Of a DNA stretch of 11,104 nt, positions 1 through 5,912 are shown piece by piece. Both the position numbers and the translations under genes were made by a program. Below the pieces are notes generated by a model. The model did not search any database, was not told the origin of the DNA, and saw nothing but the letters and a program-made list of their open reading frames with translations. The first letter of the stretch is position 1, and each line of letters starts with the position of its first letter. Source of the DNA: Ardenticatenia bacterium (GTDB taxonomy: Bacteria; Chloroflexota; Anaerolineae; Aggregatilineales; Aggregatilineaceae); contig JALSSH010000338.1 in NCBI GenBank assembly GCA_026984385.1, forward strand, positions 1 to 11,104, read 5' to 3'.

Positions 1-240
1 CGCATGCCACGAGATATCTTCAGATTTACGGTCTTTAACTAGCAGTTGGCGTGGATACTGTTCTTCTAAATTGAAGGAATCGTCAGAGTAAGTGGGATTA
101 AGCAAATATAGCGCCTCAAGAAAAGCAGATTTACCTGCTTCATTCTTACCCACAAGGCATGTGACGGATTCGTCCACTTCAACATCCCCTGAATCTATAA
201 TGTTTCGAAATTTGACAATTCTAAAAGATCGAAGTTTCAT
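1..240 (-). CDS. AAA / OLD-family ATPase, N-terminal fragment (runs off the window)
   Basis: Reading the minus strand from the ATG at 238-240 gives 80 open codons up to the window edge, so the gene continues outside. The product begins MKLRSFRIVKFRNI, the usual N-terminal beta strand of SMC/RecF/OLD-like ATPases. It has a Walker A P-loop GKNEAGKS at residues 31-38, followed by FLEALYLLNP. This pattern is typical of AAA_15/OLD-family ATPases, many of which carry a C-terminal TOPRIM nuclease domain and act in DNA repair or phage defence. The nuclease part, Walker B and signature motifs lie outside, so the subfamily cannot be settled. A Shine-Dalgarno-like AAGGGG lies about 9 bases upstream of the ATG. 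The stretch is clearly AT-richer than the genes that follow, which fits a transferred accessory gene. Confidence 0.85.
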   Translation of the reverse strand, partial: MKLRSFRIVKFRNIIDSGDVEVDESVTCLVGKNEAGKSAFLEALYLLNPTYSDDSFNLEEQYPRQLLVKDRKSEDISWHA

Positions 241-287
241 CTTCTTTACCCCTTCTCGCCTCCAACTCCGCTAGTAACATCTATAAT

Positions 288-293
288 ATTATA
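288..293 (-). promoter_or_regulatory. -10 element for the AAA ATPase gene
   Basis: The minus strand reads TATAAT at 288-293, about 48 bases upstream of the ATPase ATG at 240. No good -35 hexamer is found at 15-18 bp; the best candidates are weak (AATTAC/TTACTA). A second overlapping AT-rich hexamer, TATTAT, lies at 283-288. The call rests on the perfect -10 and on position. Confidence 0.45.
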
Positions 294-352
294 CATGAAC
301 GATAGCTGTAGTAATTGTAGCGATTCGCTTCATCCTCCGCAATCTACTCACC

Positions 353-489
353 AACACGGCAGGGCTTATCAATTCTAATCGACGACACATTCTACACGCG
401 AACAGTTGGCGAGTACGCACCCCAAATATTCTCAGATGCTTGCCTAATCTCTGTCTAGCGGTCTTTGCATTGATAAGCCCTGCCAACAC
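353..489. mobile_element. MITE-like element with 16-bp TIRs and 5-bp target duplication
   Basis: GGCAGGGCTTATCAAT at 358-373 is the exact reverse complement of ATTGATAAGCCCTGCC at 469-484, so the two bound a 127-bp unit (358-484). The unit is flanked on both sides by the same five bases, AACAC, at 353-357 and 485-489. Perfect terminal inverted repeats with a direct duplication directly outside are the hallmark of transposition by a DDE transposase. The interior of about 95 bp is too short for a transposase and shows no convincing ORF, so it would be a non-autonomous miniature element. It sits just beyond the terminator of the nucleotidase gene and about 65 bp upstream of the ATPase -10 box. 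The parental insertion-sequence family could not be named. An alternative reading is a long-armed RNA hairpin without mobility. Confidence 0.65.
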
Positions 490-522
490 AATAAGGGCGG
501 CCACCGGCGCAGGTGACCGCCC
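485..522 (-). terminator. Rho-independent terminator of the 5'-nucleotidase gene
   Basis: The arms 495-505 and 512-522 form an 11-position stem with one mismatch (GGGCGG+CACC against GGTG+CCGCCC) and a 6-base loop. On the minus strand the hairpin is followed by TTATTGTGTT. It lies about 27 bases past the nucleotidase stop codon. The U-rich tail ends at the flank of the MITE-like element. Confidence 0.75.
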
Positions 523-549
523 CACACACTTACTGCGCCGCGCGGAAGG

Positions 550-2127
550 CTACTCGCCTACGCGCGTGATGCGCCCTTCCACTTCCGGCGCCACAGGGCT
601 GTGCGCCGCGATGTAGTCCGCCACCACTTGATCCAGCGGGTTGCCGTAGTCATACGGGTTGATGGCGTTTTCCTTCAGCATCGAATAGCCGTCGCCACCG
701 CGCCGCATGTAGTCGTTGGCCGCCACCGTGTAAACCGCGTCAGGGTCGAGCGGCTCGTATTCGCCGGTTTCGGGGTTCAACACTTCCACGCTGACGATAC
801 GCTCGCCAGGGGCCGCGCTCGGGTCCCAAGTGTAGCGCAAGCCGGAAACCTGCGGGAAGCGACCGGCCACATCCTCAACTTGCGAAACGCCGTTTTCCAG
901 CGCCGCGATCACGTCCGAGCCTTTCAGCTCAAAGGTGCTGATCAGGTTGCCGAACGGCAACACGGTGAGCACCTGGCCCAACGTCACCTCACCGGCGGGA
1001 ATGCTGGCGCGGATGCCGCCGCCATTTTGCAGCGCGATCTGCGCGCCCGTGTTCTCACGGATCGCATCGGTGATCAAGTTGCCCATGTTGCACTCTTCGG
1101 TGCGGCAGACACCGCGCTCGCCGACCAGGTCAACCGCCGCTTCACCGACGGGCGTGTGTTTCAATTCTTCGATAGGCGCAGCCAGCGCATCAATCAGCGC
1201 CTGCATGGCCGGGTCCGGCGTGATGTATTGGCTGAGCAAGATCACGTCGCCGTCCCAGTCGGTCAGCACACCGTCGGCGTCGAACTCCAAGTCCAGACGG
1301 CCCAGGTATTCGTTATGCTCGCCGGCCTGCACCACCAAAATCGGCTCGCCGGAGGCGCTTTCCAGCACCTGCGGGTAGCTCGCAACGCCTTTGGTGTACA
1401 TATTGCTTAGCAGGGTATGGGAGTGGCCGCCGACGATCACGTCCACGCCGGAAAGCTGCGGGGCGATCGCCAAGTCCATGTTGTAGCCGATGTGCGACAA
1501 CACGATGATCTTATTGATGCCCTCTTCGGTCATCTGGTCAACCGCCGCTTGCGCTGCGCCGACCAAATCATCATCGAAGATCACGTTTTCGCTGGGGGAG
1601 GAGAGGATCGCGGTTTCCGGCACGGTCAGACCGGTGATGCCAATCTTCTCGCCGCCCACTTCCAACACCACGTAGGAAGCGATCTTGTCGGCCAGCGGTT
1701 CGGAGGCGCTGGCGTCTACGTTGGCAGAAACGACGGGGAAGTCCAGCTTGTCAATGAACATGCCCAGCACCAAGTCGCCCTTGTCAAACTCGTGGTTGCC
1801 GAGTGTCATGGCGTCGTAGCCCAGCAAGTTCATAATCTGGGCGTTCTCTTGGCCCAAATATTGCTGGTGGAAAAGCGTGCCGGTGAAGCGGTCGCCCGCA
1901 TCCAACAACAAGGAGTTGTCCACCTGGGCGCGAATCTGCTTGACGACCGTCGCCTGGCGGGCCACGCCGCCGTTGCCGTGCCGATTGGGGGCGTGGTGAG
2001 CATGGGTGTCGTTGGTGTGCATGATCGTCAGGGCAAACGTTTCTTCGTCACTGCCTGCGCTGACCATCGGCACCAGGCCGACCACCAACACAAGCACCAA
2101 ACTGAGTACCAATAGCTTCTTACGCAT
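550..2127 (-). CDS. Secreted 5'-nucleotidase / 2',3'-cyclic phosphodiesterase family metallophosphatase
   Basis: The 525-aa product has a signal peptide (MRKK, a Leu/Val-rich core, likely cut after VSA at about residue 24). It then shows the two-domain UshA/5'-nucleotidase plan. The N-terminal calcineurin-like metallophosphatase domain carries HTNDTHAH (37-44), DAGDRFTG (76-83), GNHEFD (110-115), SHIG (211-214) and GGHSH (233-237), which supply the two-metal ligands and the NHE catalytic motif. The C-terminal nucleotide-binding domain carries N-GGGIR (368-373), GRFPQVSGLRY (422-432) and ANDYMRRGGDGY (470-481). Length matches the family. It probably hydrolyses extracellular nucleotides or related phosphomonoesters for phosphate and nucleoside salvage; the exact substrate is not readable. 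Only two Cys (341, 346) are present. No wall-anchor motif is seen. The ATG is preceded by AGAGG at 8-base spacing. Single-gene unit with its own promoter and terminator. Confidence 0.93.
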   Translation of the reverse strand: MRKKLLVLSLVLVLVVGLVPMVSAGSDEETFALTIMHTNDTHAHHAPNRHGNGGVARQATVVKQIRAQVDNSLLLDAGDRFTGTLFHQQYLGQENAQIMNLLGYDAMTLGNHEFDKGDLVLGMFIDKLDFPVVSANVDASASEPLADKIASYVVLEVGGEKIGITGLTVPETAILSSPSENVIFDDDLVGAAQAAVDQMTEEGINKIIVLSHIGYNMDLAIAPQLSGVDVIVGGHSHTLLSNMYTKGVASYPQVLESASGEPILVVQAGEHNEYLGRLDLEFDADGVLTDWDGDVILLSQYITPDPAMQALIDALAAPIEELKHTPVGEAAVDLVGERGVCRTEECNMGNLITDAIRENTGAQIALQNGGGIRASIPAGEVTLGQVLTVLPFGNLISTFELKGSDVIAALENGVSQVEDVAGRFPQVSGLRYTWDPSAAPGERIVSVEVLNPETGEYEPLDPDAVYTVAANDYMRRGGDGYSMLKENAINPYDYGNPLDQVVADYIAAHSPVAPEVEGRITRVGE

Positions 2128-2200
2128 AAGCCTAACCTCTCTTTAGAACTACACAACGGAAATGACAAACCGATCTAACGTCGATCGGAGGGGAACTTTA

Positions 2201-2228
2201 ATTATATTTTACCATCACTCCCCCGCAA
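2201..2228 (-). promoter_or_regulatory. Promoter of the 5'-nucleotidase gene
   Basis: The minus strand shows TTGCGG (2223-2228), a 16-bp spacer and a perfect TATAAT (2201-2206), about 75 bases upstream of the start codon. The predicted 5' leader contains a small inverted repeat, CCGATC at 2170-2175 and GATCGG at 2183-2188, which could be an operator or an mRNA hairpin. Confidence 0.6.
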
Positions 2229-2263
2229 GTGATACGGCAGCTTTGGTTTGCCATTCCCCCGAG

Positions 2264-2295
2264 CAAAACGGGCGGGCGCGCCCCCGCGCCCGCCC
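2264..2295 (-). terminator. Rho-independent terminator of trpB
   Basis: A perfect 11-bp GC stem (2270-2280 against 2285-2295, arms GGGCGGGCGCG/CGCGCCCGCCC, loop of four) is followed on the minus strand by GTTTTGC. It begins 30 bases past the trpB stop codon and directly upstream of the nucleotidase promoter, separating the two units. Confidence 0.8.
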
Positions 2296-2325
2296 CACAA
2301 CGTTTTACACCGGCACACTCAGCCG

Positions 2326-3717
2326 TTAGTCTCCGGCGGCAAAGGCGGCCTCGTCCACCTCCGGCATCCGGTGTTGGGCTTCGACCACCGCCTCGACCGG
2401 ATACTCGTAGTCTTCCAACTGGCCGGCGAAGTATTGCGCGTAAGCGGACATATCAAAGTGCCCGTGCCCGCTGAGGTTGAAGAGGATCACGCGCTCTTCG
2501 CCCGCCTCTTTGGCCTCCAACGCCTCATCAATCGCCGCGCGGATCGCGTGGGCGCTTTCCGGCGCGGGGATGATACCCTCGGCGCGCGCAAATTGCACCG
2601 CCGCGTCAAAAACGCCGACCTGCGGATAGGCTTTGGCGTCCACGATGCCCTCTTCGTGCAACAGCGACATAATCGGGGCCATGCCGTGATAGCGCAAACC
2701 GCCCGCGTGGATGCCCGGCGGCATGAAGTCATGGCCGAGCGTGTACATTTTGACGATGGGCGTCATGCCGACCGTGTCGCCGTAATCGTAAGCGTAAACG
2801 CCTTTGGTCATGCTGGGGCAAGCGGTCGGTTCGGCGGCCAAGAAGCGAATTTGTTTGCCGTTTTTCAGCCGTTCGCGGACAAAAGGCAAGATCAACCCGG
2901 CCATATTGCTCCCACCACCGGCGCAACCGATCACCACGTCCGGATAGTCGTCGGCCTTGGCGAGCTGCAAAAGCGCCTCTTCGCCGATGATGGTTTGGTG
3001 CAACAGCACATGGTTAAGCACGCTGCCGAGCGAGTATTTGGTGTCGTCGTGCGTGGCGGCCACTTCTACCGCTTCGCTGATGGCGATGCCCAGGCTGCCC
3101 ATGTTGTCCGGGTCTTTTGCCAGGATTGCGCGTCCGGCGTTGGTGAGATCGGTAGGGCTGGCGTGCACGGTTGCGCCGAAGGCCTCCATCATATTGCGGC
3201 GATAGGGCTTTTGTTGATAGCTGACCTTGACCATGAAGACTTCGATCTCCATGCCGAAGAACGCCCCGGCCATTGCCAGCGACGAACCCCACTGCCCCGC
3301 GCCGGTTTCGGTGGCGATCTTGCGCACGCCTTCCTCGCGGTTGTAGAAAAGTTGCGCCACAGCGGTGTTGGGCTTGTGGCTGCCCACCGGGCTGACGCCC
3401 TCGTACTTGTAGTAGATGCGCGCGGGCGTGTCCAGCATCTTTTCCAAACGGCGGGCGCGGAAAAGTGGGCTTGGCCGCCATTGCGCGTAAACCTGGCGCA
3501 CCGGCTCGGGGATTTCGATGTAGTTTTCCTGGCTCATCTCCTGCGCAATCAGCGCCATAGGGAAGATCGGCGCCAGGTCATCCGGCCCGACCGGTTGTTT
3601 GGTGGCCGGGTGCAAAACCGGCGAAAGCGGGCGCGGCAGGTCCGGCACGACGTTGTACCAAGCCTTAGGCATTTCCGACTCGTCGAGAATGTATTTGATG
3701 TGGGTTTTGTCAGGCAT
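2326..3717 (-). CDS. trpB: Tryptophan synthase beta chain, TrpB2 type
   Basis: The 463-aa product is a fold-type II PLP enzyme. K115 in GSHKPNTA is the Schiff-base lysine, ETGAGQWG (137-144) holds the catalytic glutamate region, GCAGGGSN (264-271) is the phosphate-binding glycine loop, and APESAH (385-390) and NLSGHGHFD (414-422) line the active site. The Trp in ETGAGQWG, the extra N-terminal ~60 residues and the length of about 460 point to the TrpB2 subgroup, not TrpB1 (about 400 aa, ETGAGQHG). TrpB condenses indole with L-serine to give L-tryptophan. No trpA or other trp gene lies in the window, so it may salvage free indole; TrpB2 enzymes are known to bind TrpA weakly or not at all. AGGAG lies 8 bases before the ATG. 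Expression is controlled by the T-box leader directly upstream (specifier UGG), which independently supports the tryptophan link. Confidence 0.95.
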   Translation of the reverse strand: MPDKTHIKYILDESEMPKAWYNVVPDLPRPLSPVLHPATKQPVGPDDLAPIFPMALIAQEMSQENYIEIPEPVRQVYAQWRPSPLFRARRLEKMLDTPARIYYKYEGVSPVGSHKPNTAVAQLFYNREEGVRKIATETGAGQWGSSLAMAGAFFGMEIEVFMVKVSYQQKPYRRNMMEAFGATVHASPTDLTNAGRAILAKDPDNMGSLGIAISEAVEVAATHDDTKYSLGSVLNHVLLHQTIIGEEALLQLAKADDYPDVVIGCAGGGSNMAGLILPFVRERLKNGKQIRFLAAEPTACPSMTKGVYAYDYGDTVGMTPIVKMYTLGHDFMPPGIHAGGLRYHGMAPIMSLLHEEGIVDAKAYPQVGVFDAAVQFARAEGIIPAPESAHAIRAAIDEALEAKEAGEERVILFNLSGHGHFDMSAYAQYFAGQLEDYEYPVEAVVEAQHRMPEVDEAAFAAGD

Positions 3718-3792
3718 GATAAGCTCTCCTTACGTTCTGACACGGTTAGCACATTGTGTAAGGTTCGGAGCGGGCCGCCTGCGCCCGTAAAC

Positions 3793-3830
3793 GCAAAAGC
3801 GCCCGTCCCCGAACGTCCAGGGACGAGCGC
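3793..3830 (-). terminator. Regulatory terminator of the trpB T-box leader
   Basis: On the minus strand an 11-bp stem (arms 3820-3830 and 3799-3809, with one G-U pair) encloses a 10-base loop and is followed by TTTTGCG. The 5' arm overlaps the 3' side of the T-box antiterminator (CCCTG at 3818-3822), so the two structures exclude each other, as in a T-box switch. Confidence 0.88.
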
Positions 3831-3889
3831 ACAAAGTGCCCGTGGTGCCACCCTGATTAGGCTGCCTTGCACAGCGCCTCACGCGCCCT

Positions 3890-3919
3890 AAAAACAAAAA
3901 ATCCGCCTGTGACGGCGGA
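3890..3919 (-). terminator. Second terminator-like hairpin inside the T-box leader
   Basis: On the minus strand TCCGCC (3914-3919) and GGCGGA (3902-3907) form a 6-bp GC stem with a 6-base loop, followed at once by TTTTTTGTTTTT (3890-3901). By form it is an intrinsic terminator, but it lies upstream of the T-box sequence, where a stem III is expected. It may simply be stem III with a U-rich linker, or it may stop part of the transcripts before the riboswitch decision. Confidence 0.5.
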
Positions 3920-4121
3920 AGGGTGCGCAAAAAACGCAAGTGAAGCCAGCCTCACTCATTGCGCCCGAATAACGGAGGCGAACCCGGCGCGGCATTTCCT
4001 CCACGCAACTCCCCGGCCCATTCCACCCCGGCTAACCCGTGCCGCGCTTTCAGTCGGTGACGCGGTTTCCTGTCCGTCGCGTTGGGGCGTACTCTTCCGG
4101 TTCAACGTCTTTACAGCCCCT

Positions 4122-4149
4122 ATCATAGCACGGCGCGCGTGCTTGTCAA
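4122..4149 (-). promoter_or_regulatory. Sigma-70-type promoter of trpB
   Basis: The minus strand has a perfect TTGACA (4144-4149), a 16-bp spacer and TATGAT (4122-4127). Transcription would start near 4115, which places the whole T-box stem I in the RNA. It is the strongest promoter match in the window. Confidence 0.85.
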
Positions 4150-4164
4150 GCGCCGCAGCACGGG

Positions 4165-4191
4165 GGCTTTTGGGCGATCTGAACAAAAGCC
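4165..4191. other. 8-bp inverted repeat between the mutase gene and the trpB promoter
   Basis: GGCTTTTG (4165-4172) and CAAAAGCC (4184-4191) are perfect reverse complements with an 11-base loop. The repeat lies 20 bases past the mutase stop codon and just upstream of the trpB -35 box. It lacks a U-tract on the minus strand, so it is at best a weak terminator for the mutase gene, or a site near the trpB promoter. Confidence 0.4.
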
Positions 4192-4210
4192 GCCGCGTCC
4201 GTTGGTGTGT

Positions 4211-5656
4211 TTAGCGCTCTTCTTCCACGCCGACCATTTGCTGGCCGGCACGCAACAGCTCATCAACCATCTGCGGCGCGCTCGCCTCGGCGTAAACGCG
4301 CAAAACCGGCTCTGTGCCACTCGGACGCACGAGCAACCAACTGTCGTCCGCCAAGACGAACTTCACGCCGTCAAACGTGTGCACCTCGCGCACCGTCTCC
4401 CCGGCCAAGCGCGCGGGCGCTTCAGCAGAAAGACGCGCCACCACCTCGCTCTTGGGGAGCGGCTTGCGCAGATGGAAATCCTCGCGGCGATAGTGCGTAG
4501 GGCCGAACTGCCGTTGCAAGTCCGCGACGATCTCATGCAGCGGCGCGCCCGCGTCCGCCACGATCTCCAGCAACAGCAAACCCATCAAAATCCCGTCCCC
4601 TTCGGGGATGTGTCCCTTGATGCTGATGCCGCCGGACTCCTCCCCGCCGATCAGCACGTCGCCGTTGAGCATGTGGTCGGCGATGTGGTTAAAGCCGACC
4701 GGCGTCTCGTGCACGGTCAGGCCGTGCCGTGCGGCAATGCGGTTGATCATCATGGTGGTGGAAAGCGTCTTGACCACGTCGCCCGTCCAGGCCCGTTTTT
4801 CCGCCAGATAGCGCAGCGCAAGCGCCATGATCGTGTGCGGGTCAACAAAATGGCCGCGACTGTCCATCGCGCCGATGCGGTCGGCGTCGCCGTCGGTGGC
4901 GATGCCGATATCGGCGTGGGAGGTGTGGATGGTGGCCGCGAGCCTATCCAAGTATTTGCGGATCGGCTCCGGATGGATGCCGCCAAAGCCCGGGTTCATC
5001 TCACCGCGAATTTCGTGCACGGTGCAGCGCGTGCGTGAAAGGATCGCGCGAATGGCCGTGCGCCCCGAGCCGTACATCGGGTCGGCCACGATGGTCAGCT
5101 CGCCCCGAGAGATTTTGTCCACGTCCACCAGCGTTTCCAGGTGCTCGTAGTAGGTGTTGGTGGGGTTAAAGCGGCGGATGAGGCCCTCTTGGATGGCGCG
5201 CTCATAGTCCATCAGGTTCGGGCCGCGCCCCTGGAGCTGGGCCTCATCCAGGAAGCGTTCCACCTCGGCGCACTGTTGCGGCGAGGCCGAACCGCCGTAA
5301 GCGGCTTTGAGCTTGAAGCCGTTGTAGCGCGGGGGATTGTGCGAGGCGGTGATCACCACGCCCGCGATCGCCTTTTTGTGCACGATGTTATAGCTGATGG
5401 CGGGCGTGGGCGCGTCGGTGCGCGCCAGCCAGGTGACAATCCCGTTGGCGGCCAGGACGCGCGCGGTTTCTGCGGCGAAGCGGTCGGAAAGGAAGCGCGT
5501 GTCAAAGCCGACAACCACCTCCGGCGGGCCGTCGTCTTCGCGCAGCTCCTGGTTGACGTGGTCGGCCACCGCTTGGGCCACCAAGCGCAAATTGGCGAAG
5601 GTGAAGGTATCCGCGATGACCGCGCGCCAGCCGTCTGTGCCGAAACGAATGCTCAT
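4211..5656 (-). CDS. Phosphoglucomutase/phosphomannomutase (alpha-D-phosphohexomutase)
   Basis: The 481-aa product (start MSIRFGTDGWR) has all four phosphohexomutase signature motifs: GTDGWR (6-11), TASHNP (103-108) with catalytic phosphoserine S105, the metal-binding loop DGDADR (255-260) and the sugar loop GGEESGG (337-343). The C-terminal phosphate-binding loop is RPSGTEP (444-450). It interconverts hexose 1- and 6-phosphates in the cytoplasm, feeding glycogen, cell-wall or exopolysaccharide precursors. GEESGG is the loop form found in enzymes acting on glucose and/or mannose phosphates; which one cannot be told. A GTG at 5668 would add four residues, but it is part of the ribosome binding site GTGAGG, which sits 6 bases before the ATG at 5656, so the ATG is preferred. 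No partner gene is in an operon with it. Confidence 0.94.
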   Translation of the reverse strand: MSIRFGTDGWRAVIADTFTFANLRLVAQAVADHVNQELREDDGPPEVVVGFDTRFLSDRFAAETARVLAANGIVTWLARTDAPTPAISYNIVHKKAIAGVVITASHNPPRYNGFKLKAAYGGSASPQQCAEVERFLDEAQLQGRGPNLMDYERAIQEGLIRRFNPTNTYYEHLETLVDVDKISRGELTIVADPMYGSGRTAIRAILSRTRCTVHEIRGEMNPGFGGIHPEPIRKYLDRLAATIHTSHADIGIATDGDADRIGAMDSRGHFVDPHTIMALALRYLAEKRAWTGDVVKTLSTTMMINRIAARHGLTVHETPVGFNHIADHMLNGDVLIGGEESGGISIKGHIPEGDGILMGLLLLEIVADAGAPLHEIVADLQRQFGPTHYRREDFHLRKPLPKSEVVARLSAEAPARLAGETVREVHTFDGVKFVLADDSWLLVRPSGTEPVLRVYAEASAPQMVDELLRAGQQMVGVEEER

Positions 5657-5724
5657 AACAAGCCTCACTGTGTGCGGATAACAGGCTATCGGTTCAAGTG
5701 CTCCCGAGTGTACCCACCCCCCCG

Positions 5725-5760
5725 CGCTCTAGCAACGCGACTACGTGCGGGGCTAGAGCG
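5725..5760. other. 9-bp inverted repeat in the divergent intergenic region
   Basis: CGCTCTAGC (5725-5733) and GCTAGAGCG (5752-5760) are perfect reverse complements with an 18-base spacer. The plus strand continues TTTTGAGTTT, so it could be a plus-strand terminator, but no plus-strand gene precedes it. It lies about 70 bases upstream of the mutase start and 150 upstream of the modular protein gene, so an operator role is equally possible. The rest of 5657-5912 shows no gene. Confidence 0.4.
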
Positions 5761-5821
5761 TTTTGAGTTTGCAGGGCGCCCTCTCTCCTCACCATTTTTT
5801 TAGCACACTGATACAACCTTT

Positions 5822-5853
5822 TTGCCAGCCTGTAACACAACGTATGTTATGGT
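5822..5853 (+). promoter_or_regulatory. Possible promoter of the 676-aa modular protein gene
   Basis: TTGCCA at 5822-5827 could serve as -35. A -10 could be TATGTT (5843-5848, 15-bp spacer) or TATGGT (5848-5853) preceded by the extended -10 dinucleotide TG at 5845-5846. The choice is unclear. The gene's ribosome binding site AGGAG lies 8 bases before the ATG at 5913. Confidence 0.35.
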
Positions 5854-5912
5854 AAAAGTAGCTTACGGGGGGCATACACTCGACTATTGAGGCATCCACA
5901 GGAGAGAATACC

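Larger units (their letters stand above)
3793..4116 (-). ncRNA. T-box riboswitch sensing uncharged tRNA-Trp, upstream of trpB
   Basis: The minus-strand leader contains the T-box motif AGGGTGGCACCACG at 3841-3854. The antiterminator folds as CAGGG (3851-3855), the seven-base bulge TGGCACC that pairs with the tRNA acceptor end, then ACGGGC pairing with GCTCGT, and CCCTG (3818-3822) closing on CAGGG. In stem I, AGTA followed by CGCCCC (4084-4089) faces GGGGTG (4024-4029), then GAA (4021-4023) and the specifier TGG (4018-4020). AGTA opposite GAA is the loop-E pattern of T-box specifier loops. Below it CCGG pairs with CCGG. UGG is the Trp codon, matching the downstream trpB. Uncharged tRNA-Trp should stabilise the antiterminator and allow transcription. 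Between stem I and the T-box lie a 7-bp hairpin (AGTGAGG/CTTCACT) and an extra terminator-like stem, listed separately. Confidence 0.93.

Noticed and set aside
353..489. Integron attC site as an explanation of the inverted repeat
   Set aside because: The GTTRRRY/RYYYAAC core sites are absent at the ends, there is no nearby integrase or cassette, and the flanking direct repeat fits transposition better.
289..525. 78-codon minus-strand open frame from a GTG
   Set aside because: It runs through the terminator hairpin and the MITE-like element, has no ribosome binding site and resembles no family I know.
601..2115. Plus-strand open frames of 269 and 232 codons opposite the nucleotidase
   Set aside because: Low-complexity Val/His/Arg-rich translations with no motif; the minus-strand nucleotidase explains the region fully.
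2248..3891. 547-codon plus-strand open frame
   Set aside because: It is antisense to trpB, whose protein has every family motif and whose promoter, T-box and terminator all read on the minus strand. The plus frame gives an Arg/His-rich product without recognisable domains, as expected for a GC-rich shadow.
5668..5690. Resemblance to a lac operator half (GCGGATAACA) upstream of the mutase
   Set aside because: Only one half matches, there is no symmetric partner, and it overlaps the ribosome binding site region; chance similarity is likely.
4082..5803. Plus-strand open frames of 318 and 220 codons opposite the mutase
   Set aside because: Shadow frames of the mutase gene, and the first one crosses the trpB promoter and T-box.
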